A stretch of 54,672 nt of DNA from Clostridia bacterium. GTDB lineage: Bacteria > Bacillota > Clostridia > Oscillospirales > CAG-272. Under the pieces are notes generated by a model. That model was not told the origin of the DNA. It saw only the letters and a list, made by a program, of their open reading frames with translations, and did not search any database. Location: the NCBI GenBank assembly GCA_017415805.1, contig JAFQEC010000033.1, positions 1-54,672 on the forward strand. Direction: 5' to 3'. Each line of letters opens with the position of its first letter. The stretch's first letter is position 1. Below are positions 19,306 to 27,787 of this stretch, in pieces. The translations under genes were made by a program, and so were the position numbers.

Positions 19306-20799
19306 TTATTCCATTTTGCCCTCGGCTCCGTTTTCGGGGGGCTTTTGCGCGTTTTCGGCGCGGGGTGCGCGCTTCCCTGCCACCACGCTCACCGTGTCGC
19401 GGTGATAGGTACGGGGCGGCTCCTCGGGGGTGGCGTTCAAGCGCACCTTGACCGTTCCCGCAAGCGGCGCGTTGTCCACGACCACGCCCGTGCCGTCGGG
19501 TGTTTCCACCACGCAGTCCTTCGCGGGCGTGCGGCGGATCTCCTCGGCGTAGCTGGCATGCTCGTAGCGCAGGCAGCACATGAGTCGCCCACAGCAGCCC
19601 GAGATCTTCGAGGTGTTGATCGAAAGGCCCTGTTCTTTTGCCATTTTGATGGAGACCTGGCCGAAATCCGAGAGGTAGGTGGTACAGCAGAAGGGTCTGC
19701 CGCACATGCCAAGGCCGCCAATGAGGCGCGATTCGTCACGGATGCCGATCTGGCGCAGCTCGATACGGGTGTGGAAGACGCCTGCCAGCTCGCGCACCAG
19801 CTCGCGGAAGTCCACGCGCCCCTCCGAGGTGAAGTAAAAGAGGAGCTTGGAGTTGTCAAAGGTGTACTGAGCATCCACCAGATGCATATCCAGCTTGTGC
19901 GCCGCGATCTTTTCGCCGCACACGCGCAGTGCCTCACATTCCTTCTTCTGGTTTTCGGCGTGACGGGCCAGATCCTCCTTGGTGGCACGGCGCAAAACGG
20001 GGCGCAGGGGCTGCACCATGTTCTTTTCGGCGACCTTGCGGTTGAGCAGCACGATGTTGCCGATCTCGGGCCCGCGCGCGGTGTCCACGATCGCGGCCTC
20101 GCCAATGCGGAACTTGAACTCACCGGGGGCAAAGAAATAGACCTTGCCCGCATGGCGGAAGCGCACGCCCACAACCTCAACGGCCTTGCCGTCGGGCGTG
20201 GGGAAGCCGCACGGAATATCCTCGGTGAGATAGGCGGCAGTGGCAATATCCACGGCGAATTCATCGGAATCCACCGCGGTTGCCTCGGCCTGCTTTTCTT
20301 TTTTGAGCGGAGCGAGGGGCGAGAGCGTGGGGGTGTTGAATTCCTCATCCAGCTCGCGCTGCAGCGTATCGCTCAATTTTGGTGCACTTTTTTCGTTCTT
20401 GCGGCGCTCGTCGTTGCGGCGGCGGTTATGGTGATTTTGCTTATGGCGGTTGTTCTCGCTTGCCACGACGGGAGCGGTATGGGCAGGCACGCTCGCGGCT
20501 TGCGGCGTCTTTGATTTTTCCTGCTTTGCGCCCTGCTGCGGCTGTGCGTTACCCTGCTGAGGGTGCGGCTTTCCGTGCTTGTGCCGTCCGCGCCCGTGCC
20601 GTCCGTGCCCGCCCGAATGGCGGCTTTGGTCATTGGACTCCTGACCGTTACGGCCGTCAAGGGGTCGGTTTTTTTTGCTTTCTCCGCCCGCATTTTTTTG
20701 CGGGGGCGGATTGAAGTTGCCGGGTCGGACCGAAATGCGCTGTCCGCCCTCTCTTTGTCCGCCGTCGTTGTGCGGCGGTTGCTTTCTTTGTTCTTCCAT
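19306..20799 (-). CDS. ricT: RicT/YaaT (PSP1 domain) with a long basic N-terminal extension
   Basis: 497 residues, against about 275 for typical RicT. The conserved PSP1 part occupies roughly 205-465 and holds the cysteines in GGLGMCGRPFCC and SGCCGRLMCCLRYE, plus the VVGVRFRHAGKVYFF start. In Bacillus, RicT forms an Fe-S-containing complex with RicA and RicF that acts with RNase Y in mRNA maturation and affects development. Residues 1-180 are a predicted disordered region rich in Arg, His, Gln, Lys and Gly (for example SGGHGRHGRGRHKHGK), suggestive of RNA binding. No ricA or ricF gene is in the window. It follows holB by 24 nt; RBS GGAG. Confidence 0.93.
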   Translation of the reverse strand: MEEQRKQPPHNDGGQREGGQRISVRPGNFNPPPQKNAGGESKKNRPLDGRNGQESNDQSRHSGGHGRHGRGRHKHGKPHPQQGNAQPQQGAKQEKSKTPQAASVPAHTAPVVASENNRHKQNHHNRRRNDERRKNEKSAPKLSDTLQRELDEEFNTPTLSPLAPLKKEKQAEATAVDSDEFAVDIATAAYLTEDIPCGFPTPDGKAVEVVGVRFRHAGKVYFFAPGEFKFRIGEAAIVDTARGPEIGNIVLLNRKVAEKNMVQPLRPVLRRATKEDLARHAENQKKECEALRVCGEKIAAHKLDMHLVDAQYTFDNSKLLFYFTSEGRVDFRELVRELAGVFHTRIELRQIGIRDESRLIGGLGMCGRPFCCTTYLSDFGQVSIKMAKEQGLSINTSKISGCCGRLMCCLRYEHASYAEEIRRTPAKDCVVETPDGTGVVVDNAPLAGTVKVRLNATPEEPPRTYHRDTVSVVAGKRAPRAENAQKPPENGAEGKME

Positions 20800-20823
20800 T
20801 ATCTACTCCGTTTGTTTGGTGTG

Positions 20824-21870
20824 TCAGGCGATCAGCTCGCCGAGCAGCTGCATCAGGGTCAGGCGCGCGTTGGCGTTTGCGGCCAGCGCGGCGATGGCGC
20901 GCTCTGCGGCATCGGTTACCGCGAGCAAGCGGTTGGCAGTAAAGCGGGATGAGAGCTCAAGTGCCTCCTCACGGTCGGTGAAGAAGCAAAGCGGTGCGCG
21001 CTCAGTGCGGGTGAGAAGTGCGAGATCGCGCACGGCAAGCTGCAGGGTGCGCAGCTGTGCGGTAAGCTCCTCGCGGTTGGTGCCCAGTGCGATCAGGAGT
21101 GCAAGCAGCTCATCGTTTTGCCGACGTGCGGCAAGCAGATGACAGATGCGCTCCGCGTTTGCGCGGCGCTCCAGCATGGCCTCGCGCTTGGTGCTGTCCA
21201 ACAGCTCCTCGGCAACGCCGATGCACCCGTTTGCCATTTTGAGCAACGCCGCGAACTGTGCGGGCGCGCTTTCCTTCAGGCTTCGGGCTGCGTTGCGCAC
21301 GGTGGGCGCTGCCGCCTCGCACAGATGTGCGGTGAGCGTGCCGTCGTCCAAGGGCTGCATGCGCCGGATCGGTGCACGCGAGCGAATGGTCTCCAGCAGT
21401 GCGCTCGCATCCTCGGTCAGCAGCAAAAAGAGCACGAACGAGGGGGGCTCCTCCAGCGAGAGCAGGAGCGCGTTTTGCGCTTGCACGGTCATGGTATGCG
21501 CGTCCTCAATGATATAGACCTTCCGATCCAGATCGTTGGGGACGACCGCGAGCTCCTCGCGCAGTGCACGGATCGACTCCACGCCCATGGTGGCGCGATC
21601 CTCGGGGCGCGCGATGCGGATGACGTCGGGCGACAGCCCCTCTCGGATCTTGCGACAAGCGGGGCACTCGCCGCAGGGGAGCGCATAGGCGCTCTCGGTG
21701 CGGTGCGAACAGACCGCGGCCATGGCAAGCTCGAGCGCAAGTGTGCGCTTTCCGCTGCCGCGCGGTCCTTCTAAAATATAGGCGTGTGAAAGTGCACCTT
21801 GGGCGATATCGGCACCCAGCCGCTGTCGCAACGCGGTATTGCCCGCGACCGAAGGCAGATATTTGCGCAC
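20824..21870 (-). CDS. holB: DNA polymerase III delta' subunit HolB
   Basis: 348 residues starting at GTG 21870, chosen because TGAGGTGA lies just upstream and no ATG fits the clamp-loader N-terminus. Walker A reads GPRGSGKRT (35-43), and the zinc-module cysteines Cys54, Cys66, Cys69 and Cys72 are all present. The sensor-1-like EDAHTMTVQAQNALLLSLEEPP segment follows. It is a component of the clamp loader that places the beta clamp on DNA. tmk, often just upstream in Firmicutes, is absent. It is driven by a perfect consensus promoter and leads into ricT. Confidence 0.94.
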   Translation of the reverse strand: MRKYLPSVAGNTALRQRLGADIAQGALSHAYILEGPRGSGKRTLALELAMAAVCSHRTESAYALPCGECPACRKIREGLSPDVIRIARPEDRATMGVESIRALREELAVVPNDLDRKVYIIEDAHTMTVQAQNALLLSLEEPPSFVLFLLLTEDASALLETIRSRAPIRRMQPLDDGTLTAHLCEAAAPTVRNAARSLKESAPAQFAALLKMANGCIGVAEELLDSTKREAMLERRANAERICHLLAARRQNDELLALLIALGTNREELTAQLRTLQLAVRDLALLTRTERAPLCFFTDREEALELSSRFTANRLLAVTDAAERAIAALAANANARLTLMQLLGELIA

Positions 21871-21904
21871 ACACTCACCTCATTTCCACAGCACTACAGC
21901 TTAC

Positions 21905-21933
21905 ATTATAACAGATAATCTCTTTCGTGTCAA
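21905..21933 (-). promoter_or_regulatory. Perfect consensus sigma-A promoter of holB-ricT
   Basis: Minus strand: TTGACA (21933-21928), a 17-bp spacer and TATAAT (21910-21905). The leader before the GTG start is about 30 nt. Confidence 0.88.
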
Positions 21934-21971
21934 TGAAGCGTGCGGGAAGTTTGTGTGGAAAGAGAGGAAAT

Positions 21972-22013
21972 TTTCAAAAAAGGCCTTACGCGCCGTGGCG
22001 CGTAAGGCCTTTT
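21972..22013 (-). terminator. Intrinsic terminator of the kdgK-type gene
   Basis: A 16-bp stem, 21978-21993 with 21998-22013, and a 4-nt loop. On the minus strand it ends in a run of T. It separates the sugar kinase from the holB promoter. Confidence 0.9.
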
Positions 22014-22054
22014 GCAAGGATGGGTATTTTTGTTTCGTGTCGGCTTTGGCCGGA

Positions 22055-23074
22055 TCAGCGCTGCACGCGACCCGAGCCGTCGCCGCCCGCAAGGGCCTTG
22101 ACCTCGGCCACGCTGACCTCGTTCATGTCGCCCTCGATGCTGTGCTTGAGTGCCGAGGCCGCTACGGCAAATTCGATCGCGTCCTGATCGGCATAGCCCG
22201 AGAGCAGCGCGTAGATCAGACCTGCACCGAAGCTGTCGCCGCCGCCCACGCGGTCAACGATGTGCACAAGGTAGTTCTTGGAGAAGTGGTATCTGCCGTT
22301 GCTGTAAAGCATTGCAGCCCAGTTGTTATCGCTGGCGGAGATGCTTCCGCGCAGGGTGATGGCAACGGTGGGAATGTCAAAGCGCTCCGAGAGCTTCTTT
22401 GCCACCTCGCGGTAGCCGTCGTGCGAGAGCTTGCCGCCCGTGATGTCGGTGTTGTCGGCCTTGATGCCGAACACCTTTTCGCAGTCCTCCTCGTTGGCGA
22501 TCGCCACGTCGACGAAGGGCATAAGCTCACCCATCACGCGGCCCGCCTTCTCGGTGGTCCAGAGGTTCTTGCGGAAGTTCAGGTCACACGAGACCTTGAG
22601 CCCCAGACGCTTTGCGGCACGGCAGGCATCCAGGCAGATCGCGGCGCAATTGTCCGAGAGGGCAGGGGTAATGCCCGTGAAGTGGAACCAATCCGCACCC
22701 GTGAGGATGGCATCCCAGTCAAAATCCTCGGCCGAGGCCGTGGAGATCGAGGAATACTTGCGGTCGTACACGACCTTGGAGGGACGCTGGGAGGCACCCT
22801 TCTCGCAGTAGTAAAGTCCCAGACGCTCGCCGCCCCAAGCGATCTTGGAAACGTCCACACCGTGTGCACGCAGGGTGCGCAGAGCGCTGCGACCGATATC
22901 GTTGTCGGGCAGGCGTGTGACATAGGAGGCATCCATGCCGAAGTTTGCAAGCGAGGCAGCCACGTTGGCCTCGCCGCCGCCGTAAATGACCTCAAAGCAG
23001 TCCGCCTGCACGAAGCGCTTATATCCCACAGGGCTCAGACGCCCCATGATCTCACCGAAGCATACGATTTTCAT
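22055..23074 (-). CDS. kdgK: PfkB-family sugar kinase, probable 2-keto-3-deoxygluconate kinase
   Basis: 339 residues of the ribokinase/PfkB fold. It has the N-terminal GGGEANVAASLANFG segment (32-46) and the anion-hole/catalytic motif RVGGGDSFGAG with base Asp280. The EIMGRLSP start and the DLNFRKNLW segment resemble KdgK more than fructokinase or ribokinase. Predicted reaction: ATP-dependent phosphorylation of 2-keto-3-deoxygluconate, feeding aldolase cleavage to pyruvate and glyceraldehyde-3-phosphate. No kdgA aldolase or uronate gene is adjacent, so the substrate is an inference. It is monocistronic with its own promoter and terminator. RBS GGAG. Confidence 0.82.
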   Translation of the reverse strand: MKIVCFGEIMGRLSPVGYKRFVQADCFEVIYGGGEANVAASLANFGMDASYVTRLPDNDIGRSALRTLRAHGVDVSKIAWGGERLGLYYCEKGASQRPSKVVYDRKYSSISTASAEDFDWDAILTGADWFHFTGITPALSDNCAAICLDACRAAKRLGLKVSCDLNFRKNLWTTEKAGRVMGELMPFVDVAIANEEDCEKVFGIKADNTDITGGKLSHDGYREVAKKLSERFDIPTVAITLRGSISASDNNWAAMLYSNGRYHFSKNYLVHIVDRVGGGDSFGAGLIYALLSGYADQDAIEFAVAASALKHSIEGDMNEVSVAEVKALAGGDGSGRVQR

Positions 23075-23124
23075 TGTTTTTTCTCCTTTTATAGCGGCAA
23101 TGCCGCGAAATCAAGATCAAGGTC

Positions 23125-23153
23125 ATTATAGCATGAGAGGGGTAAAAAAACAA
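23125..23153 (-). promoter_or_regulatory. Sigma-A promoter of the kdgK-type gene
   Basis: Minus strand: TTGTTT (23153-23148), a 17-bp spacer and TATAAT (23130-23125). A small 5-bp stem (23095-23107) lies in the leader just before the RBS. Confidence 0.75.
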
Positions 23154-23383
23154 GCCCCGCGTGCAAAATGGTCGTATTTGCAAGGTGCGTGCAATATTTG
23201 CAACATCCGCACGCAGACGGCAATGCGTTCGAAAAAGCGCGTAGCGTATGTGTTTTCTCGAACGGCGAGCTTGCGCACGGTTTTATGGAGCATTTGAAGG
23301 CCTCGAAAGAGATAAAATACGGAAATTTTACCAAAATGCACGAAAAATAAGAGAAAAAAACAAAAAAAGTCGTGCAAAAAGAC
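23154..23383. other. Intergenic stretch with no recognisable gene
   Basis: Part of the 395-bp gap between the kdgK-type gene and glgB. Small frames are open on both strands but lack a ribosome binding site and any motif. The only structure seen is a 7-bp inverted pair, TGCGTGC and GCACGCA, about 25 bp apart (around 23190-23220). Confidence 0.4.
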
Positions 23384-23413
23384 TTGAAAAGTGCACAATA
23401 TATCGTGTATAAT
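23384..23413 (+). promoter_or_regulatory. Promoter of the glycogen operon
   Basis: TTGAAA (23384-23389), an 18-bp spacer and TATAAT (23408-23413). The leader to glgB is about 50 nt and ends with GGAAAGGAG. No clear cre or riboswitch motif was seen. Confidence 0.72.
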
Positions 23414-23469
23414 AATATTATCAAGGTATAAATAAACTGTCTCGCCGCCGCGCGGGGGAAAGGAGCCGT

Positions 23470-25365
23470 ATGCCACGCACCGATGCACTTGCTTCTTACT
23501 TATTTCATCAGGGCACGAATTTTGCCAGTCACGATTACATGGGCGTGCATCCGACCGAGGACGGCTACGTCTTTCGCGTCTGGGCGCCGCACGCAAGTGC
23601 CGTGTTTGCGGTGGGCGATTTCAACGGCTGGAGCGAGTCCGATCCCCTCACGCGCGTGACCGACGGCGGCATCTGGGAGGGAACGGTGTCCGCCGATCGC
23701 TTCGGCGAGGGGGCGGTGTACAAGTTCAAGCTTCACACGCCACACGGCGAGCGCTATAAGGCCGATCCCTTCGCGCGTGCCTGTGAGCTCCCGCCCGAGA
23801 CTGCTTCGGTCTATCGCAGCATCGAGGGCTATGCCTGGCGCGATGCGGGCTGGATGCGCCACCGCGCACGCACGATGGGCAAGGGATATTATACGCAGCC
23901 GCTGAATATCTATGAAATGCATTTGGGCTCGTGGAAAAGACATGCAGACGGGAGCTATTTTACCTATGAGGAGCTGGCACGCGAGCTGCCGCCCTACGTC
24001 AAGCAGATGGGCTACACGCACGTTGAGCTCATGCCCGTGATGGAGCATCCCTTCGACGGCTCGTGGGGCTATCAGGTCTGCGGCTATTTCGCCCCCACGG
24101 CGCGCTACGGATCGCCGCAGGGCTTCATGGCCCTGGTGGACGCACTGCACGAGGCGGGGATCGGCGTGATCTTAGACTGGGTGCCCGCGCATTTCCCGAA
24201 GGACGCACACGGACTCTACGAGTTTGACGGTGAGCCGCTGTACGAGTATCAGGGAAAAGACCGCATGGAGCACCGCGGCTGGGGCACACGCTGCTTTGAC
24301 GTGGGACGTGAGGAGGTACAGAGCTTTCTCATTTCCAACGCGGCCTTCTGGATCGAGCGCTATCACGCCGACGGTCTGCGGGTGGATGCGGTGGCATCCA
24401 TGCTGTACCTCGACTACGATCGCACCCCCGACGAATGGGTGCCCAACGTCTTTGGTGACAACCGCAACCTGGAAGCGATGGCCTTCTTCCGCAAGCTCAA
24501 CGCGCACATTCGCGGCGCACACCCCGACGTGCTGATGATCGCCGAGGAATCGACCGCGTGGGGGAATTTGACCTCGCTTGAAAACGGGGGGCTTGGCTTC
24601 TCGCTCAAATGGAATATGGGCTGGATGAACGACACGCTCGCCTTTGCCGAGTGCGATCCCATCTTCCGCAAGCATGAGCACGAGCGCCTCACCTTCTCAC
24701 TGACCTACGCCTTTGGCGAGAAATACGTGCTGCCGATCTCACACGACGAGGTGGTGCACGGCAAGAAGTCGTTTCTTGACCGTATGCCGGGCAGCTATGA
24801 GCAGAAATTCGCAGGGGCGCGACTGTTCCTTGCCTATATGATGACGCACCCCGGCAAAAAGCTGCTCTTTATGGGCAGCGAATACGGACCCTTCCGCGAA
24901 TGGGATTTTGAGAACGAGCTGGAGTGGTTCATGCTCGATTACGAGATGCACGCCAAGATGCAAGCCTTTACCGCCGCGCTCAATCACTTCTATCTGGCGC
25001 ATCCCGCCCTGTACCGCGACGACGGCTGGTGGAGTGGGTTTTCGTGGATCGATGCCGACAACCGCGATCAGAGCGTGGTCTCCTACCGCCGCATCGCGCC
25101 CGACGGCCGTGAGCTTGTGGTGATCTTAAATTTCACCCCCGTCCAGCGCGAGAATTTCCGCGTGGGGCTACCGCACCGTGGCCTCTGGCGCGAGGTGCTC
25201 TGCTCGGATGACGCCGCATACGGCGGCACGGGCATTTGCAACGCGGGGAATATCCGCACCGAGGATATCGGGATGCACGGTATGGCGCAGTCCGCCACGC
25301 TCACGCTCCCGCCCCTTGGCGCACTCATTCTGGAATGCCGTCGCAAGAACCCAAAACGAAAATGA
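23470..25365 (+). CDS. glgB: 1,4-alpha-glucan branching enzyme GlgB
   Basis: 631 residues, typical of the short (one CBM48) form. CBM48 (about 30-105) is followed by the GH13 (beta/alpha)8 barrel and a C-terminal beta domain. Catalytic residues are visible: nucleophile Asp306 in GLRVDAV, acid/base Glu359 in IAEEST and transition-state Asp426 in SHDEVVHGK; DWVPAHFPKD (236-245) is the branching-enzyme form of region I. It makes the alpha-1,6 branches of glycogen. It is the first gene of the operon and is followed by glgC after 67 nt. Confidence 0.97.
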   Translation: MPRTDALASYLFHQGTNFASHDYMGVHPTEDGYVFRVWAPHASAVFAVGDFNGWSESDPLTRVTDGGIWEGTVSADRFGEGAVYKFKLHTPHGERYKADPFARACELPPETASVYRSIEGYAWRDAGWMRHRARTMGKGYYTQPLNIYEMHLGSWKRHADGSYFTYEELARELPPYVKQMGYTHVELMPVMEHPFDGSWGYQVCGYFAPTARYGSPQGFMALVDALHEAGIGVILDWVPAHFPKDAHGLYEFDGEPLYEYQGKDRMEHRGWGTRCFDVGREEVQSFLISNAAFWIERYHADGLRVDAVASMLYLDYDRTPDEWVPNVFGDNRNLEAMAFFRKLNAHIRGAHPDVLMIAEESTAWGNLTSLENGGLGFSLKWNMGWMNDTLAFAECDPIFRKHEHERLTFSLTYAFGEKYVLPISHDEVVHGKKSFLDRMPGSYEQKFAGARLFLAYMMTHPGKKLLFMGSEYGPFREWDFENELEWFMLDYEMHAKMQAFTAALNHFYLAHPALYRDDGWWSGFSWIDADNRDQSVVSYRRIAPDGRELVVILNFTPVQRENFRVGLPHRGLWREVLCSDDAAYGGTGICNAGNIRTEDIGMHGMAQSATLTLPPLGALILECRRKNPKRK

Positions 25366-25432
25366 TCCCGAAGCGAACCCCAGCGACCCCAACCCCAAAG
25401 CAAAGACTTGATTTTGGAACGGAGGACTCCAT

Positions 25433-26617
25433 ATGTTTCGTAAGAAGGAATGTGTAGCAATGCTGCTTGCAGGCGGCCAAGGAAGCCGTCTGTACGCCCT
25501 AACCGAGAAGACGGCAAAGCCTGCTGTGACCTTTGGAGGGAAGTATCGCATTATCGATTTCACCCTCTCCAACTGCGTGCAGTCGGGCGTGGACACCGTC
25601 GGCGTGCTGACGCAGTATCAGCCCCTGGTGCTCAATGAGTACATCGGCACGGGTCTGCCCTGGGATCTGGACCGCAACTACGGCGGTGTGACCGTCCTGC
25701 CCCCCTATCAGGGCAAGCGCGGTGCCGACTGGTACAAGGGCACGGCCAATGCGATCTATCAGAATCTGCAATTCATCCGCCGTTATGACGCCGACTATGT
25801 GTTGGTGCTCTCGGGCGACCATATCTACCGCATGGATTACGCCAAGATGCTCGACGCGCACAAGGCCAGCGGTGCGGACTGCACCATCGCCGTGATCGAC
25901 GTGCCGATCGAGGAGGCAAGCCGCTTCGGTATCATCACCACCGATGCGGAGAATAAGATCCTGAAATTTACCGAGAAGCCGAAGAACCCCGACAGCACCA
26001 AGGCTTCGATGGGTATTTATATCTTCTCCACGCAAAAGCTTTGCGCGTATTTGGAGGAGGATGCCAAGGACCCCGCTTCGTCCAACGATTTCGGCAAGAA
26101 TATCATTCCCGCTATGCTTGCCGCAGGCGAGCGGATGATGGCGTATCCCTTCAGCGGCTACTGGAAGGACGTGGGCACCATTGATTCGCTCTGGGAGGCG
26201 AATATGGATATTCTCGGCGCGCATCCCGCGCTCATGCTCAGCGGAAACGGCTGGCGCGTGCTCTCGCGGCACGATAATGCGCCGCCCCAGTTCATCGGGG
26301 AGGAGGCCGTGGTCGAGAATTCCTCGGTCACAGAGGGCTGCGAGATCCTCGGCACGGTGCAAAACAGCGTGCTGGGCGAGAACGTGCGCATTCTGAAGGG
26401 CGCGGTGGTCAAGGACTGCGTGCTGATGGGCAACTGCGTGATCCGCGAGGGCGCAGTCGTGGAGTACGCTATTCTCGACGAGGACGTGGAGATCTGTGCG
26501 AACGCACGGGTCGGCGGCCCGCGTGACGTCAAGGGCAACGGCATCGCCGTGATCGGCGGCGGTGTTCGCATCGACGAGGGTGCGTGCGTCGCACCCGGCG
26601 CAATGATCTCGGAATAA
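25433..26617 (+). CDS. glgC: Glucose-1-phosphate adenylyltransferase, catalytic subunit GlgC
   Basis: 394 residues. The nucleotide-binding loop [10 protein letters not shown] (11-20) is intact, followed by [15 protein letters not shown], the [11 protein letters not shown] segment and the FTEKP motif. The C-terminal left-handed beta-helix carries hexapeptide-like repeats (from about 290). It converts glucose-1-phosphate and ATP to ADP-glucose and PPi, the committed step of glycogen synthesis. It pairs with GlgD, encoded 13 nt downstream. GGAGG lies 7 nt before the ATG. Confidence 0.97.
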   Translation: MFRKKECVAMLLAGGQGSRLYALTEKTAKPAVTFGGKYRIIDFTLSNCVQSGVDTVGVLTQYQPLVLNEYIGTGLPWDLDRNYGGVTVLPPYQGKRGADWYKGTANAIYQNLQFIRRYDADYVLVLSGDHIYRMDYAKMLDAHKASGADCTIAVIDVPIEEASRFGIITTDAENKILKFTEKPKNPDSTKASMGIYIFSTQKLCAYLEEDAKDPASSNDFGKNIIPAMLAAGERMMAYPFSGYWKDVGTIDSLWEANMDILGAHPALMLSGNGWRVLSRHDNAPPQFIGEEAVVENSSVTEGCEILGTVQNSVLGENVRILKGAVVKDCVLMGNCVIREGAVVEYAILDEDVEICANARVGGPRDVKGNGIAVIGGGVRIDEGACVAPGAMISE

Positions 26618-26630
26618 GGAGGGGGAGCAA

Positions 26631-27764
26631 ATGACTGCAGCAGGACTTATTTTCTCGAACATTCACGACGCCGCGATCCCCGAGCTTACGGCGCGCCGTA
26701 CCATGGCCAGCATCCCCTTTGCGGGGCGCTATCGCCTGATTGATTTTGCACTGTCCAACATGGTCAATTCGGGCATTACCAAGATCGGTGTTATTACGCA
26801 CTATAACTACCAATCCTTGCTCGACCATATCGGAAACGGCAAGGACTGGGATCTTGCCCGCCGCACGGGCGGCATCAAGCTTCTGCCCCCCTTCATCACC
26901 GCATACGACAACGCCGTGGCAAGACGTGTCTACCAGACGCGCTTGGAGGCACTGATGGGCGTGATGGATTTCATCAACCGCTGTGACGAGGACGTGCTGG
27001 TGCTCTCGGACTGCGATGTGATCTGCAACGTCGATCTGAACGCGGTGCTGGAGCAGCACGAGCGCAGTAAGGCCGACGTGACGCTGATCACCGCAAGCGT
27101 GGACACCGCCGAGCAGGATATTGACGCCAACGCACACGTGCTCCGAGCAGATGCCGAGGGGCGCCTTACGGATCTCGCCGAGTATGCGGGTGAGCAGGGT
27201 AAGGTCGAGATCTGCTCCGACATTATGCTGGTGCGCCGCACCTATTTGCAGCACGTGGTGGGCGAAGCGGTCTCCCGCGGGTACACCTCGTTTTACAAGG
27301 ACGTTTTGCTGCGCAATCTTGCAAGAGACCGCATTTTCCTGTATCATTACACGGGCTTCTTTGCCCGCGTGAACTCGCTTGCGAGCTATTTCCGCTGCTC
27401 GATGCGTCTGCTCGATCCCCCCGCGCGCAAGGAGCTGTTCTATCACAGAAATCAGCCCATCTATACCAAGGTGCGTAACTCGGCGCCCACGCGGTATCTC
27501 GAGGGCGCGTCGGTCAAGAATTCGCTGATCGCCGACGGCTGCGTGATCGAGGGCACGGTGGAAAATTCGATCCTGTTCCGCGGTGTGCGTATCGGCAAGG
27601 GGACCGTGGTGCGCAATTCGATCCTCATGCAGGACACCCGAACGGGCGACAACGTGCGCCTTGGCTGTGTGATCGCCGATAAGGACGTGACCATTGAGGA
27701 GGGGCGCGAGCTCTGCGGACATACCACGATGCCCTTCTATATCGGAAAGGGCGTTCGGGTCTGA
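26631..27764 (+). CDS. glgD: ADP-glucose pyrophosphorylase regulatory subunit GlgD
   Basis: 377 residues, homologous to GlgC (FAGRYRLIDFALSNMVNSG at 30-48) but with the GGxGxRL loop replaced by SNIHDAAIPELTARR, the typical inactive-site form of GlgD. A C-terminal beta-helix is present. In Firmicutes GlgD combines with GlgC into a heterotetramer with higher activity and altered effector response. The RBS GGAGGGGG and the 13-nt spacing point to coupled expression with glgC. Confidence 0.95.
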   Translation: MTAAGLIFSNIHDAAIPELTARRTMASIPFAGRYRLIDFALSNMVNSGITKIGVITHYNYQSLLDHIGNGKDWDLARRTGGIKLLPPFITAYDNAVARRVYQTRLEALMGVMDFINRCDEDVLVLSDCDVICNVDLNAVLEQHERSKADVTLITASVDTAEQDIDANAHVLRADAEGRLTDLAEYAGEQGKVEICSDIMLVRRTYLQHVVGEAVSRGYTSFYKDVLLRNLARDRIFLYHYTGFFARVNSLASYFRCSMRLLDPPARKELFYHRNQPIYTKVRNSAPTRYLEGASVKNSLIADGCVIEGTVENSILFRGVRIGKGTVVRNSILMQDTRTGDNVRLGCVIADKDVTIEEGRELCGHTTMPFYIGKGVRV

Positions 27765-27787
27765 CGCATTTCCCGAAAGGAGAAAAT

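Noticed and set aside
23384..23460. Possible catabolite-responsive element (cre) in the glycogen promoter
   Set aside because: The nearest match, TGAAAAGTGCACAA, lacks the central CG of the cre consensus.
23126..23596. 156-codon minus-strand frame and a 60-codon plus-strand frame in the glgB leader region
   Set aside because: No RBS, unusual composition (Phe/Cys-rich in one frame), and they overlap the promoters of kdgK and glgB.
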